The translations under genes were made by a program, and so were the position numbers. From contig MVCZ01000095.1 in the NCBI GenBank assembly GCA_002049825.1, positions 1-5,848 on the forward strand: a DNA stretch of 5,848 nt, given 5' to 3'. Below the pieces are notes generated by a model. That model was not told where the DNA came from, made no database searches, and saw nothing but the letters and a program-made list of their open reading frames with translations. Below are positions 1 to 5,848 of the stretch, piece after piece. Source of the DNA: Candidatus Zhuqueibacterota bacterium 4484_188 (GTDB taxonomy: Bacteria > Calditrichota > Calditrichia > RBG-13-44-9). Position 1 is the stretch's first letter, and every line of letters starts with the position of its first letter.

Positions 1-38
1 AAAAAAAGCACTCAGGATCAATTGAGTGCTTTTTTTTT
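1..38. terminator. Bidirectional intrinsic-type terminator hairpin
   Basis: A perfect inverted repeat joins 1-14 with 23-36: seven A, then GCACTCA, an 8-base loop (GGATCAAT at 15-22), then TGAGTGC and a run of nine T (30-38). The A run on one side and the T run on the other let it end transcription in both directions. It probably ends the gene to the left. The next gene's ribosome-binding site is only about 20 bases further on, so if that gene's promoter lies outside the window the hairpin could instead act as an attenuator. Its core GCACTCA/TGAGTGC also occurs in the two enlarged arms of rnpB. Confidence 0.85.
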
Positions 39-57
39 GACCAAACCGAAAGCGCTT

Positions 58-63
58 AGGAGG
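58..63 (+). promoter_or_regulatory. Strong ribosome-binding site fixing a TTG start
   Basis: AGGAGG lies five bases before the TTG at 69-71. It is a full Shine-Dalgarno match and decides the start of the COG1579-type gene, which has no in-frame ATG nearby. It also shows that this organism uses Shine-Dalgarno initiation. Confidence 0.85.
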
Positions 64-68
64 ACAAA

Positions 69-785
69 TTGAAGAAGATCGTAAAACAATTGATCGAGTT
101 GCAGGAAATTGATACCCGTTTTGATGAGCTCCAGATGCAAAAGGGTGATCTGCCCTTAATGATAGAAGAGGCGGAAAACGACCTCGAAGAGATCAAGAGC
201 CAGGAAAACGAACTGGAGATTCAGTTAAAAAAAGGTGAAGCGGACCGGCGAATGTTCCAGGTGGAAATTGAAGCGGGAAGGGGAAAGCTGAAGGAGTACG
301 AGGACAAACTCTACAAAGTGCAAACCAATAAAGAATACGACGCTATTTCTTTGGAAATTGACACTAAAAAGATGGAAATCAATGAACTTGAAAATAAAAT
401 CCTGCAATCGCTCGAAGAGGAAGAGGAAACAAAAAAGAACTTGGATGAGTTGAAAGAAAGGTTAGAAAAGGTTGATAAACAGTTAGACGAATATCGTCAT
501 GAGTTGGAGGAGATTATTAAACATACTCGTGCCGAAGAAGCACGGTTGTCCAAAGAGCGGGAGAAAATAACCGAAGTCATCGATAAAAGAATTTTACGGC
601 AGTATCAGAGAATACGCAAGGCGAAAGGCGGACTGGCAGTTGTTCCCATAAAGAAAGGTTCCTGCGGGGGGTGCTTTTCCGCAATCCCGCCGCAGCGAAT
701 TGTGGAAATCCGGGAACTGAACCGGATGCACACCTGTGAAAATTGCGGAAGAATATTAGTCTGGATCGATGATTTTGTTGAATAG
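69..785 (+). CDS. COG1579-type coiled-coil protein with C-terminal C4 zinc ribbon
   Basis: This is a 238-residue protein starting at TTG, chosen because of the AGGAGG just upstream. Residues about 5-185 are highly charged, with Glu/Lys-rich heptad-like stretches, and should form a long antiparallel coiled-coil hairpin. The C-terminus carries a zinc ribbon with two CxxC knuckles, CGGC (Cys199, Cys202) and CENC (Cys223, Cys226), separated by the segment containing IPPQ. Length and layout are normal for the COG1579 / zf-RING_7 family. Known relatives include Helicobacter HP0958 (FlgZ), which binds RpoN and flagellin mRNA, and chlamydial CdsZ. The general function in non-flagellated bacteria is not settled, so I assign none. 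It is cytoplasmic, with no signal peptide or membrane segment. The stop codon lies six bases before the long stem that encloses rnpB, and I see no good promoter between them, so the two may share a transcript. This gene is often a neighbour of rnpB in other bacteria, as I recall; I have not checked. Confidence 0.9.
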   Translation: MKKIVKQLIELQEIDTRFDELQMQKGDLPLMIEEAENDLEEIKSQENELEIQLKKGEADRRMFQVEIEAGRGKLKEYEDKLYKVQTNKEYDAISLEIDTKKMEINELENKILQSLEEEEETKKNLDELKERLEKVDKQLDEYRHELEEIIKHTRAEEARLSKEREKITEVIDKRILRQYQRIRKAKGGLAVVPIKKGSCGGCFSAIPPQRIVEIRELNRMHTCENCGRILVWIDDFVE

Positions 786-791
786 CAACTT

Positions 792-828
792 CGGATAAGG
801 AAAAGGAGAATTTTACCAGGGGGTGGTC
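792..828 (+). repeat. 5' strand of a long helix enclosing rnpB
   Basis: This pairs with 1384-1419. From outside in: 792-795 with 1416-1419, a bulged T796, 797-817 with 1395-1415 (21 pairs, one G-U at 800/1412), an A-G mismatch at 818/1394, then P1 itself, 819-828 with 1384-1393 (10 pairs, one G-U). That is about 35 pairs, where P1 in most bacterial RNase P RNAs has roughly 10-12. The outer part may be a processing stem like those around rRNAs, for a double-strand nuclease such as RNase III, or part of the folded precursor; the role is inferred. Confidence 0.85.
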
Positions 829-837
829 AGGCGGTCG

Positions 838-938
838 CCCAGCACTCAACTTATTCTAAAATTGATTCATGCACAAATTGTTTTGCTTACCGAGATGTTG
901 TTGCTTTGAGTAAATTCTAAAATTAGTTGAGTGCTGGG
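838..938 (+). repeat. Enlarged P3 arm of RNase P RNA (palindromic stem)
   Basis: The arms CCCAGCACTCAACT (838-851) and AGTTGAGTGCTGGG (925-938) are perfectly complementary over 14 bp and enclose a 73-nt A+T-rich tip. The arm sits directly after P2 and before the conserved block I, which is where P3 belongs. The tip contains ATTCTAAAATT twice in the same orientation (853-863 and 914-924) and two similar T-rich runs, TTGTTTTGCTT (879-889) and TTGTTGCTT (898-906). I recognise no protein or known element in it. Confidence 0.85.
853..924 (+). repeat. 11-bp direct repeat flanking a 50-bp insert-like segment
   Basis: ATTCTAAAATT occurs at 853-863 and at 914-924, just inside the two P3 stem arms. 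Removing one copy plus the 50 bases between (864-913) would leave a simple hairpin with the same 14-bp stem and a 12-nt loop. The repeat therefore looks like the footprint of an insertion with target duplication, or of a slippage duplication. The 50 bases show no clear terminal inverted repeats. Confidence 0.7.
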
Positions 939-1050
939 AGGAAAGTCCGAACTCCGCAGGGCGCAGTGCCCGATGAAAGTCGGGGACCGGGAAATGAAAA
1001 TTTTCCGGGACGGAAAGTGTCGCAGAAACTATACCGCCCCGGCAGTCCGG

Positions 1051-1083
<33 letters not shown>

Positions 1084-1265
1084 GGTCGGTTCCTGAAAAG
1101 GAAAGCCCGGTAACGGGCTGCGGTGACGCCCGGCAAGGATAAACCCCACTGGGAGCAAGGCCAAATAGGGAAGGAATCTTCGCAAGGAGAGCGATGTTGC
1201 CCGCATCGTGTCCCCGGTTTCGGGAACGCACTTCCGGGTAGGCTGCATTAGATAAATGACCGTCA

Positions 1266-1365
1266 CCCCGCACTCAACCCGGTTAATTACCTCTGGGCAC
1301 AGGCAAACTGAAAGGACCTGTGGTAGGAGCAGCTACAAACATCGTTACCCGGGTTGAGTGCGGGG
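1266..1365 (+). repeat. Enlarged P19 arm of RNase P RNA (palindromic stem with branched tip)
   Basis: CCCCGCACTCAACCCGG (1266-1282) and CCGGGTTGAGTGCGGGG (1349-1365) pair perfectly over 17 bp. The arm lies between the P2 3' strand and the conserved block V, the usual site of P19. The 66-nt tip can fold into at least two sub-hairpins: CACAGG/CCTGTG (1298-1303 with 1317-1322) and GTAG/CTAC (1323-1326 with 1333-1336). The stem shares GCACTCAAC/GTTGAGTGC with P3, although the flanking stem bases differ. Confidence 0.85.
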
Positions 1366-1383
1366 GACAGAATTCGGCTTATC

Positions 1384-1419
1384 GATCACCCCCGGGTAAA
1401 ATTCTCCTTTTTCTTTCCG
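1384..1419 (+). repeat. 3' strand of the helix enclosing rnpB, with a T run
   Basis: This is the partner of 792-828. It contains the P1 3' strand (1384-1393), then GGTAAAATTCTCC (1395-1407) and five T (1408-1412). The T run after a G+C-containing paired segment could help end transcription, but the partner strand is over 550 bases away, so I do not call it an ordinary intrinsic terminator. The following 50 bases are pyrimidine-rich, with no second clear terminator hairpin. Confidence 0.75.
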
Positions 1420-1508
1420 GCATTTTTCTTGCCCTCTCTTCTTCGTTCACCACTCGCGGCCGGGCTGCAGGTACCCACGCCAAACATTGTCCTAAAATCT
1501 TTTGCATA

Positions 1509-1520
1509 TTTTGTACAAAA
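1509..1520. promoter_or_regulatory. Perfect 12-bp palindrome, possible operator
   Basis: TTTTGTACAAAA reads the same on both strands. It lies about 70 bases before the ATG at 1591 and just upstream of the only plausible promoter in this 170-base gap, which is where a dimeric regulator could bind. No known regulator is assigned, and an A/T-rich 12-bp palindrome can arise by chance. Confidence 0.3.
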
Positions 1521-1526
1521 GCTGTT

Positions 1527-1553
1527 TTGAGCAGGTAACTTTTTTAGTAATAT
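1527..1553 (+). promoter_or_regulatory. Weak sigma70-like promoter candidate before the amidohydrolase
   Basis: TTGAGC (1527-1532) and TAATAT (1548-1553) resemble -35 and -10 boxes, with a short 15-base spacer. An alternative -35, TTTTGA at 1525, gives 17 bases but matches less well. I see no other gene-like or RNA-like feature between 1420 and 1590. If real, this promoter could drive the pseudogene and the rsmA-mgtE genes behind it. Confidence 0.3.
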
Positions 1554-1590
1554 CCATCAAATAGTGCCGGAAATCCGCCGACGGGGAAAC

Positions 1591-3010
1591 ATGGTAAAAC
1601 TGATCGTGCACAATGCACAAATTTACGATACGGAAAAATCAAGCGTTGTTGGCACTGCCCTGGCGGTAGTGCAAAACCATATTTTTGCGGTGGGGGATGA
1701 CCGGGAAATCGGCGCGTTGCGTACCGCACAAACCGAGGTCATCGATGCCGGCGGACGAATACTCCTCCCGGCTTTTACCGATTCGCACACTCATTTTCTG
1801 GGTTTGGTGAAAAAGCAGAACGAAGTGGACTTCCATGAACAGCAAAGATTGGCACACGCTCTGGGTAAATACACCTGTTCTGCAAAAAGCTGGGATTTCC
1901 GTTGATCGCCCGTACGCCGGGGCGCGTCATTTTGCTATCCACCCGGTTACCGGCAAGTTTACCGGCGTATTGGAAGAATCTATTCGGCTGAAGGTGTTCG
2001 ACCTGATTCCACCGATTCGCTTCCCCAATATCCGGGAATCGTACCGGCACACTGTCCGGGAGTTCTACCGAATGGGCTTTTCCGCCATCCACAGCATGGA
2101 AACACCGGATGAGTTTACCGCTTACCAGGAGGCATTTGCGCAGAAAGAACCGGGACTGCGGGTATTCTGGTATTTTCCTTTTAAAAATCTTGCCGCCGCC
2201 CGGGAGCTGGGAATTCAGCGCGGCTTTGGTAGTGAATTCCTGCAAATTGCCGGAGTAAAAATTTTTGTGGACGGTGCGCTCGGCTCGCAAACTGCCGAAC
2301 TGCTGGAAAATTATCGCGAGTTGGGACACGCCGGCGTGGAGGTCATGACCAAAGAAGCATTAAATGAAGGTGTCGCAAAAGCCATCGATGCGAATTTTCC
2401 GTGCGCGGTTCATGCTATTGGTGATAAAGCAGTGCGCAAAACATTGCAGGTTTTTGCTGAACATTTCCCAAAAAGCCGGAAAATGGGTTTACATCACCGG
2501 ATTGAACACGCGCAATTGGTGGCGCCGGAAGACCTCGGGAAATTTGCCAAATTAAAGGTAACTGCAAGCGTTCAGCCCGTGCATCTTGCTGCCGATATTC
2601 CGGTGATGCAGCGCTACCTGGGAGAACGGGCTCGTCGGGCATTTCCCTTCCGGTCACTTATTCAACACGGGACAAACTTAATCTTCGGCTCGGACACACC
2701 CATGGAGCCTTACAACCCCTGGCTGGCAATATACACTGCCATGGAACGCCGCTTTCAACTGGACGAAACCGAACCGCCCTTTTGCCCCGAAGAAAAACTC
2801 AGTCTTGCTGATTGCCTGAAATCCTACACTTGGCGCAGTGCGCGGGCGGTAGGTATGGAAAAAAAGTTGGGCTGCGTTCGTCCGGGAAGTCTGGCAGATT
2901 TTTTTGTGACGGACAAAGATATTTTCCGGATTTCGCCAAATGAACTCAAAACGGTACATTCGGTGCTGACTGTAATCGATGGAAAGATTGTTTACCGAGA
3001 ATTGGAATAA
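1591..3010 (+). pseudogene. YtcJ-type metal-dependent amidohydrolase, broken by internal deletion and frame change
   Basis: The first piece (ATG 1591, or GTG 1564 in frame) encodes the usual start of the amidohydrolase-3 family, including DSHTH with metal ligands His66 and His68 (1786-1794). It continues to about 1831 and then reads into a stop at 1903-1905 in unrelated sequence. The rest resumes in another frame at about 1835 with NSKDWHTLWVNT and runs intact to 3010. That part contains KIFVDGALGSQTAELLE (the modified-lysine region), HAIGDKA, HHRIEHAQ, SVQPVH and FGSDTP. Relatives of about 500-550 residues have roughly 80-90 more residues between these two points, so a block of about 250-270 bases, with length 2 modulo 3, appears to be missing. 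The metal-binding motifs survive, split between two frames. An assembly error, or a second protein starting at ATG 1835, is possible but less likely. Members hydrolyse C-N bonds of varied substrates; the substrate here is unknown. It ends two bases before rsmA. Confidence 0.8.
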
Positions 3011-3012
3011 AG

Positions 3013-3846
3013 ATGGGTAGAAATTCCCTCCGGCGCAAAGGTGATTTTTTCGCTAAAAGACGTTTTAGCCAAAACTTTCTGAAGGATAAAAATATTGCCC
3101 GGAAGATTGTAAATTCGGTAAATATTCCGGCTCCGGTAGCGGCGTTGGAAATTGGCGCGGGAACGGGAATGCTCACCCAATATTTGGTACGGAGTTTTCC
3201 CAGGGTAATTGCCGTGGAAGTGGATTCGCAACTGGTCAAAATGCTTTCCGAAAAATTGGGTCAACCGGAAAACCTGCAGGTTATCCAACAGGATTTCCTC
3301 TCGGTGGATTTGGCAAACCTGATTGGAATTTTACCGGAAGGTGCAAAAATTGTCGTTGGTAACCTGCCCTATCACATCACCACGCCGGTTTTGTTCAAAA
3401 TTTTGGACAACCATTCATTTTTTCGGCAGGCAATATTTATGGTTCAAAAAGAAGTCGGTCAGCGGATTGCGGCGACACCTGGCGGCAAGCGTTACGGGAT
3501 TTTATCGGTTTTCTCCCAATTATATGCCAAAGTGGAATACCTTTTCAGCGTACCGGCGCATCTTTTTTACCCCAAGCCCGGGGTCGATTCCGGAGTCATC
3601 AGACTCACTTTCCGGCAGGGGAGGGAAAATATACCGCTGGATATTGAACTGTTCAGAACGATTGTTCGGGGCACCTTTAACCAGCGGCGAAAAATGTTGC
3701 AAAACACATTGTCTCGATTATTCCCGCAAACTATATTAAGCCGATTGGAAATCGATCTTTCGCGGCGACCGGAAACTTTGTCAGTAGAAGAATTTATCCA
3801 ACTGACCGATCAAATAAAAAAGATAAAAAACATCGAGAGGCAATGA
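3013..3846 (+). CDS. rsmA: 16S rRNA (adenine1518/1519-N6)-dimethyltransferase
   Basis: RsmA (KsgA) uses S-adenosylmethionine to dimethylate two adjacent adenines in the helix 45 loop of 16S rRNA late in small-subunit assembly. The 277-residue length is normal. FSQNFL (residues 18-23) is the N-terminal signature. EIGAGTG (46-52) is motif I for SAM binding, Glu69 in AVEVD sits at the ribose-binding position, Asp94 is in QQDF, and NLPY (117-120) is the catalytic motif IV. The small C-terminal helical domain follows from about 190, with NQRRKML near 225. The start is ATG 3013, two bases after the pseudogene's stop; upstream there is only a weak GGA (3004-3006), so translation may depend on coupling. 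Its stop overlaps the mgtE start as ATGA, so the two are surely co-transcribed. I recall this rsmA-mgtE order from Bacteroidota, unchecked. Confidence 0.97.
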   Translation: MGRNSLRRKGDFFAKRRFSQNFLKDKNIARKIVNSVNIPAPVAALEIGAGTGMLTQYLVRSFPRVIAVEVDSQLVKMLSEKLGQPENLQVIQQDFLSVDLANLIGILPEGAKIVVGNLPYHITTPVLFKILDNHSFFRQAIFMVQKEVGQRIAATPGGKRYGILSVFSQLYAKVEYLFSVPAHLFYPKPGVDSGVIRLTFRQGRENIPLDIELFRTIVRGTFNQRRKMLQNTLSRLFPQTILSRLEIDLSRRPETLSVEEFIQLTDQIKKIKNIERQ

Positions 3847-5210
3847 ATCCGGGTACTAAAGATTTAAATTTAGAAGAAATTTTTGACAATATTCGTTACC
3901 TGATTAAAAAGGAACAGAAAAACCTGGTGCTGAATATTATCGCCGATCTGCACCCGGCGGATATTGCCGAGCTGATGTCGCACCTGGATGATGATGAGCG
4001 GCGCTTCATTTTTAACCTGTTGCCCTCCGAAATTTCTCACGAAGTTTTGGTGGAACTGGAAGAAAATGTGAAGGAAGATGTTCTGGAGGGAATGGACACT
4101 TCCCAGATTGCCGAAATGGTAAATGAGATGGATTCGGACGATGCGGCAGACCTGGTATCGGACCTGAGCGCCGAACAGGCAACCGAGGTGCTGGAAAAAG
4201 TCGAGGACGAAAGCTCGGAAGAAATTCAGGAACTGTTGCTTTATCCCGAGGACACCGCCGGCGGATTAATGGCAAAAGAATACGTTGCCGTGAACGCCGA
4301 TATGACCGAAAAAGATGCCATTGAAGAAATCCGCAAAAAGCACCAGGATGTGGAAGACCTGTATTATTGTTTTGTGACAGACGATTTTGGCACATTGCTG
4401 GGAACCGTTTCCCTTCGGGATTTGATTTTAGCCGAACCAAATACCAAAATCCGTGACATCATGAAGCAGGATATCATCAGCATCGACAGCGACATGGACC
4501 AGGAGGAAGTGGCAAAAATATTTAAGAAATATGACCTGGTCGTAGCGCCGGTAGTAAACAAGCGCCATAAACTGATTGGCCGGATTACCATCGATGACGT
4601 GGTGGATGTGATTGATGAAGAAATTGAAGAGGATTTGGGGCGAATTGCCGGAACCGGTGAAGAGGAAATTCTGGAGGACAGCGTGCTGGAAATTTCCCGC
4701 TCCCGCCTGCCCTGGCTTTTTATTTCCTTTTTCGGGGAAATGGTTTCGGCGCTGATTCTGAAGTCCTTTTCCGCCACGATGGAGCAAATTGTCGCCACGG
4801 CTTTTTTTATCCCATTGGTGATGGCGACTGGCGGTAGTGCCGGACAGCAGTCCAGCATTATTGTTGTCCGCGGTTTGGGTACCGGTGAAATCGGTTTAAA
4901 GGATACCCGGCGGCGCCTGAAAAGAGAATTCTTTGTCGCGCTGCTTAACGGAGCCGTTTTAGCCGCTTTAATATTTCTCCTGGTTGTAATCCTGCTTAAT
5001 GACTATGCTTTTGGTACATTGCTCAGCATTACCCTGATTACCATCATTATGAATGCGACCATTTTCGGTGCGGTCATTCCGCTTTTTTTCAAGAAAATAA
5101 ATATCGATCCGGCTCTGGCAACCGGACCTTTTGTGGCAACTTTTAATGACATCATTGGTCTGATGATTTATTTTATACTTCTGACCGCCGGGATGAAATT
5201 TTTTCTGTAA
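3843..5210 (+). CDS. mgtE: MgtE-family magnesium channel/transporter
   Basis: MgtE forms a dimeric inner-membrane Mg2+ channel gated by cytoplasmic Mg2+. The 455-residue length is typical. Residues about 30-135 are the acidic helical N domain (HPADIAELMSHLDDDERR and similar repeats). Two CBS domains follow, about 140-200 and 204-262, then the linking plug helix around 263-285. Five membrane segments lie at about 288-308, 314-340, 362-388, 391-417 and 428-453. Asp436 in FNDIIGL matches the pore aspartate that selects Mg2+ in the Thermus protein. The signature usually written GGNAGNQ reads GGSAGQQ here (330-336). The many acidic residues in the N and CBS domains fit the Mg2+-sensing role. The start overlaps the rsmA stop; GAGAGG at 3835-3840 is the ribosome-binding site, rather close to the ATG. 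There is no room for an M-box riboswitch directly upstream, so control is probably at the protein level. Confidence 0.97.
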   Translation: MNPGTKDLNLEEIFDNIRYLIKKEQKNLVLNIIADLHPADIAELMSHLDDDERRFIFNLLPSEISHEVLVELEENVKEDVLEGMDTSQIAEMVNEMDSDDAADLVSDLSAEQATEVLEKVEDESSEEIQELLLYPEDTAGGLMAKEYVAVNADMTEKDAIEEIRKKHQDVEDLYYCFVTDDFGTLLGTVSLRDLILAEPNTKIRDIMKQDIISIDSDMDQEEVAKIFKKYDLVVAPVVNKRHKLIGRITIDDVVDVIDEEIEEDLGRIAGTGEEEILEDSVLEISRSRLPWLFISFFGEMVSALILKSFSATMEQIVATAFFIPLVMATGGSAGQQSSIIVVRGLGTGEIGLKDTRRRLKREFFVALLNGAVLAALIFLLVVILLNDYAFGTLLSITLITIIMNATIFGAVIPLFFKKINIDPALATGPFVATFNDIIGLMIYFILLTAGMKFFL

Positions 5211-5216
5211 ACGGAT

Positions 5217-5233
5217 GGCGGCGCTTTACCGCC
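5217..5233 (+). other. Small G+C hairpin after mgtE
   Basis: GGCGG and CCGCC pair around a 7-base loop seven bases after the mgtE stop codon. No T run follows, so it is not a standard terminator. It may protect the 3' end of the mRNA or act as a weak pause. The rest of the gap to recO (5234-5339) shows no clear promoter or other gene. Confidence 0.4.
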
Positions 5234-5339
5234 TGCAAATTCATAGACTACTGGAAAGGGAAGTATTTTGAGCGAATGAAGATATTTTCTCTATTCCGGA
5301 AAAATTTTTTAGTTTGAACACACAATCATTCCTCAAAAA

Positions 5340-5848
5340 ATGACACAAACCATAAAAACAGATGCGCTGGTGATTCATAGTCAGCGGTGGAGCGAAACCA
5401 GTAAAATCGTTGAACTGTTTACGCCGAACATGGGGTATCTGAAAGTACTCGCCAAAGGTGCTTTACGCCCGAAAAGCGAGTTTCGCGGTGTGCTGGAAAA
5501 TTTAAACCGGATTGAAGCACTGATCTCACTGCGGGAAACGCGTGGGTTGCAAATCATTACAGAAGTTTATCTTATTGATGCGTATAGCAATATCCGGGAA
5601 GATTTAAATTCCACCGCAATTGCTTTCTCCATTTTGGAGCTGATTCGCGCCTATGTCCGTTACAACGAAAATGCCCGAATTTTGTATGATTTTACCGTTG
5701 AATCCTTTTATGCCTTAAATCAGAAAACACAGCCGGAGCCGATGATTTTTCTGCTGAAATTTATGCTTTTCCTCAGCGAATACCTGGGCTTTGGCTGGAA
5801 TTTTAATACTTGTCATGTGTGTGAAAAACCGCCGCAATCCTTTCCGCT
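5340..5848 (+). CDS. recO: DNA repair protein RecO, 3'-truncated by the window end
   Basis: RecO binds single-stranded DNA and, with RecR, loads RecA onto SSB-coated DNA in RecF-pathway recombinational repair. The first 169 residues are visible, of about 240-250 in the family. The N-terminal OB-fold spans about 1-80: TDALVIHSQRWSETSKIVELFTPNMGYLKVLAKGA is split here as TDALVIHS, SETSKIVELFT and GYLKVLAKGA, all typical. The helical domain follows, including EYLGFGWNFNTCHVC, written here by its key residues Cys158 and Cys161. These form the first half of the usual zinc-binding cysteine set; the second half is beyond the window. The start ATG at 5340 matches the family's N-terminus. The bases before it are A-rich (CCTCAAAAA) with no Shine-Dalgarno sequence, unlike the first gene. 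It is separated from mgtE by 129 bases, so it may have its own promoter, which I could not identify. Confidence 0.93.
   Translation, partial: MTQTIKTDALVIHSQRWSETSKIVELFTPNMGYLKVLAKGALRPKSEFRGVLENLNRIEALISLRETRGLQIITEVYLIDAYSNIREDLNSTAIAFSILELIRAYVRYNENARILYDFTVESFYALNQKTQPEPMIFLLKFMLFLSEYLGFGWNFNTCHVCEKPPQSFP

Noticed and set aside
853..924. Two repeats with a spacer, CRISPR-like
   Set aside because: Only two 11-bp copies with a single 50-bp interval inside an RNA hairpin and no cas genes; not a CRISPR array.
1407..1425. Ordinary intrinsic terminator right after rnpB
   Set aside because: The T run follows a segment whose only strong partner is over 550 bases upstream; no local hairpin precedes it.
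1370..1475. Cluster of restriction-site-like words (GAATTC, ATCGAT, GCGGCC, CTGCAG, GGTACC) resembling a cloning polylinker
   Set aside because: GAATTC and ATCGAT lie in conserved or paired parts of RNase P RNA (P4 and P1), and the rest do not match a known linker order; coincidence is the simpler reading.
1320..1538. Open frame of 72 codons starting inside the P19 tip
   Set aside because: It begins within rnpB, crosses P4 and P1, has no ribosome-binding site, and has no recognisable protein features.
1828..1840. Programmed frameshift joining the two amidohydrolase pieces
   Set aside because: There is no slippery heptamer at the junction, and some 80-90 expected residues are missing, which a frameshift would not explain.
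4012..4858. Long reverse-strand open frames opposite mgtE
   Set aside because: They are shadows of the strongly conserved mgtE reading frame, with low-complexity translations and no family resemblance.
5217..5233. Intrinsic terminator after mgtE
   Set aside because: The 5-bp hairpin has no T run behind it.

Overview
The window looks like ordinary chromosomal DNA from a Gram-negative-type bacterium with moderate G+C. All recognisable genes lie on the + strand: a COG1579 coiled-coil/zinc-ribbon protein, the RNase P RNA gene (rnpB), a broken YtcJ-type amidohydrolase, rsmA (ksgA), mgtE, and the first 169 codons of recO. The adjacent rsmA-mgtE pair recalls the Bacteroidota/FCB neighbourhood. However, the first gene has a textbook AGGAGG ribosome-binding site, which typical Bacteroidota lack. 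A deep FCB-like lineage (for example Calditrichota or KSB1-like) is my guess from memory, with low confidence.

Layout. 1-38 is a bidirectional hairpin terminator. 69-785 is the zinc-ribbon protein. 792-1419 holds rnpB and a long helix that encloses it; the recognisable RNase P core runs about 819-1393. 1420-1590 is a non-coding leader with a possible promoter. 1591-3010 is the amidohydrolase pseudogene, with an internal deletion and frame change near 1832. 3013-3846 is rsmA, which overlaps mgtE (3843-5210) by four bases. After a 129-base gap, recO starts at 5340 and runs off the window.

The most unusual part is rnpB. It is a type A-like bacterial RNase P RNA with an intact, covarying P4 core, but it is far longer than usual (about 575 nt against roughly 350-400). 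Two peripheral arms are enlarged. P3 has a perfect 14-bp stem with a 73-nt tip, and P19 has a perfect 17-bp stem with a 66-nt tip that can fold into sub-hairpins. Both stems share the 9-bp core GCACTCAAC/GTTGAGTGC, and the hairpin at the start of the window has the related GCACTCA/TGAGTGC. This suggests a dispersed palindrome that has colonised the gene, or exchange between its arms. The P3 tip also carries an 11-bp direct repeat, as if 50 bp had been inserted into an older 12-nt loop.

In addition, the P1 helix continues outward almost perfectly, giving about 35 bp in total, so the whole RNase P RNA is enclosed in one long stem. It resembles the processing stems around 16S and 23S rRNA. It begins six bases after the upstream stop codon, and I see no convincing promoter between, so the RNA may be co-transcribed with the zinc-ribbon gene and cut out.

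The rest is housekeeping: rRNA maturation (RsmA), magnesium uptake (MgtE) and recombinational repair (RecO). The amidohydrolase is probably decaying.
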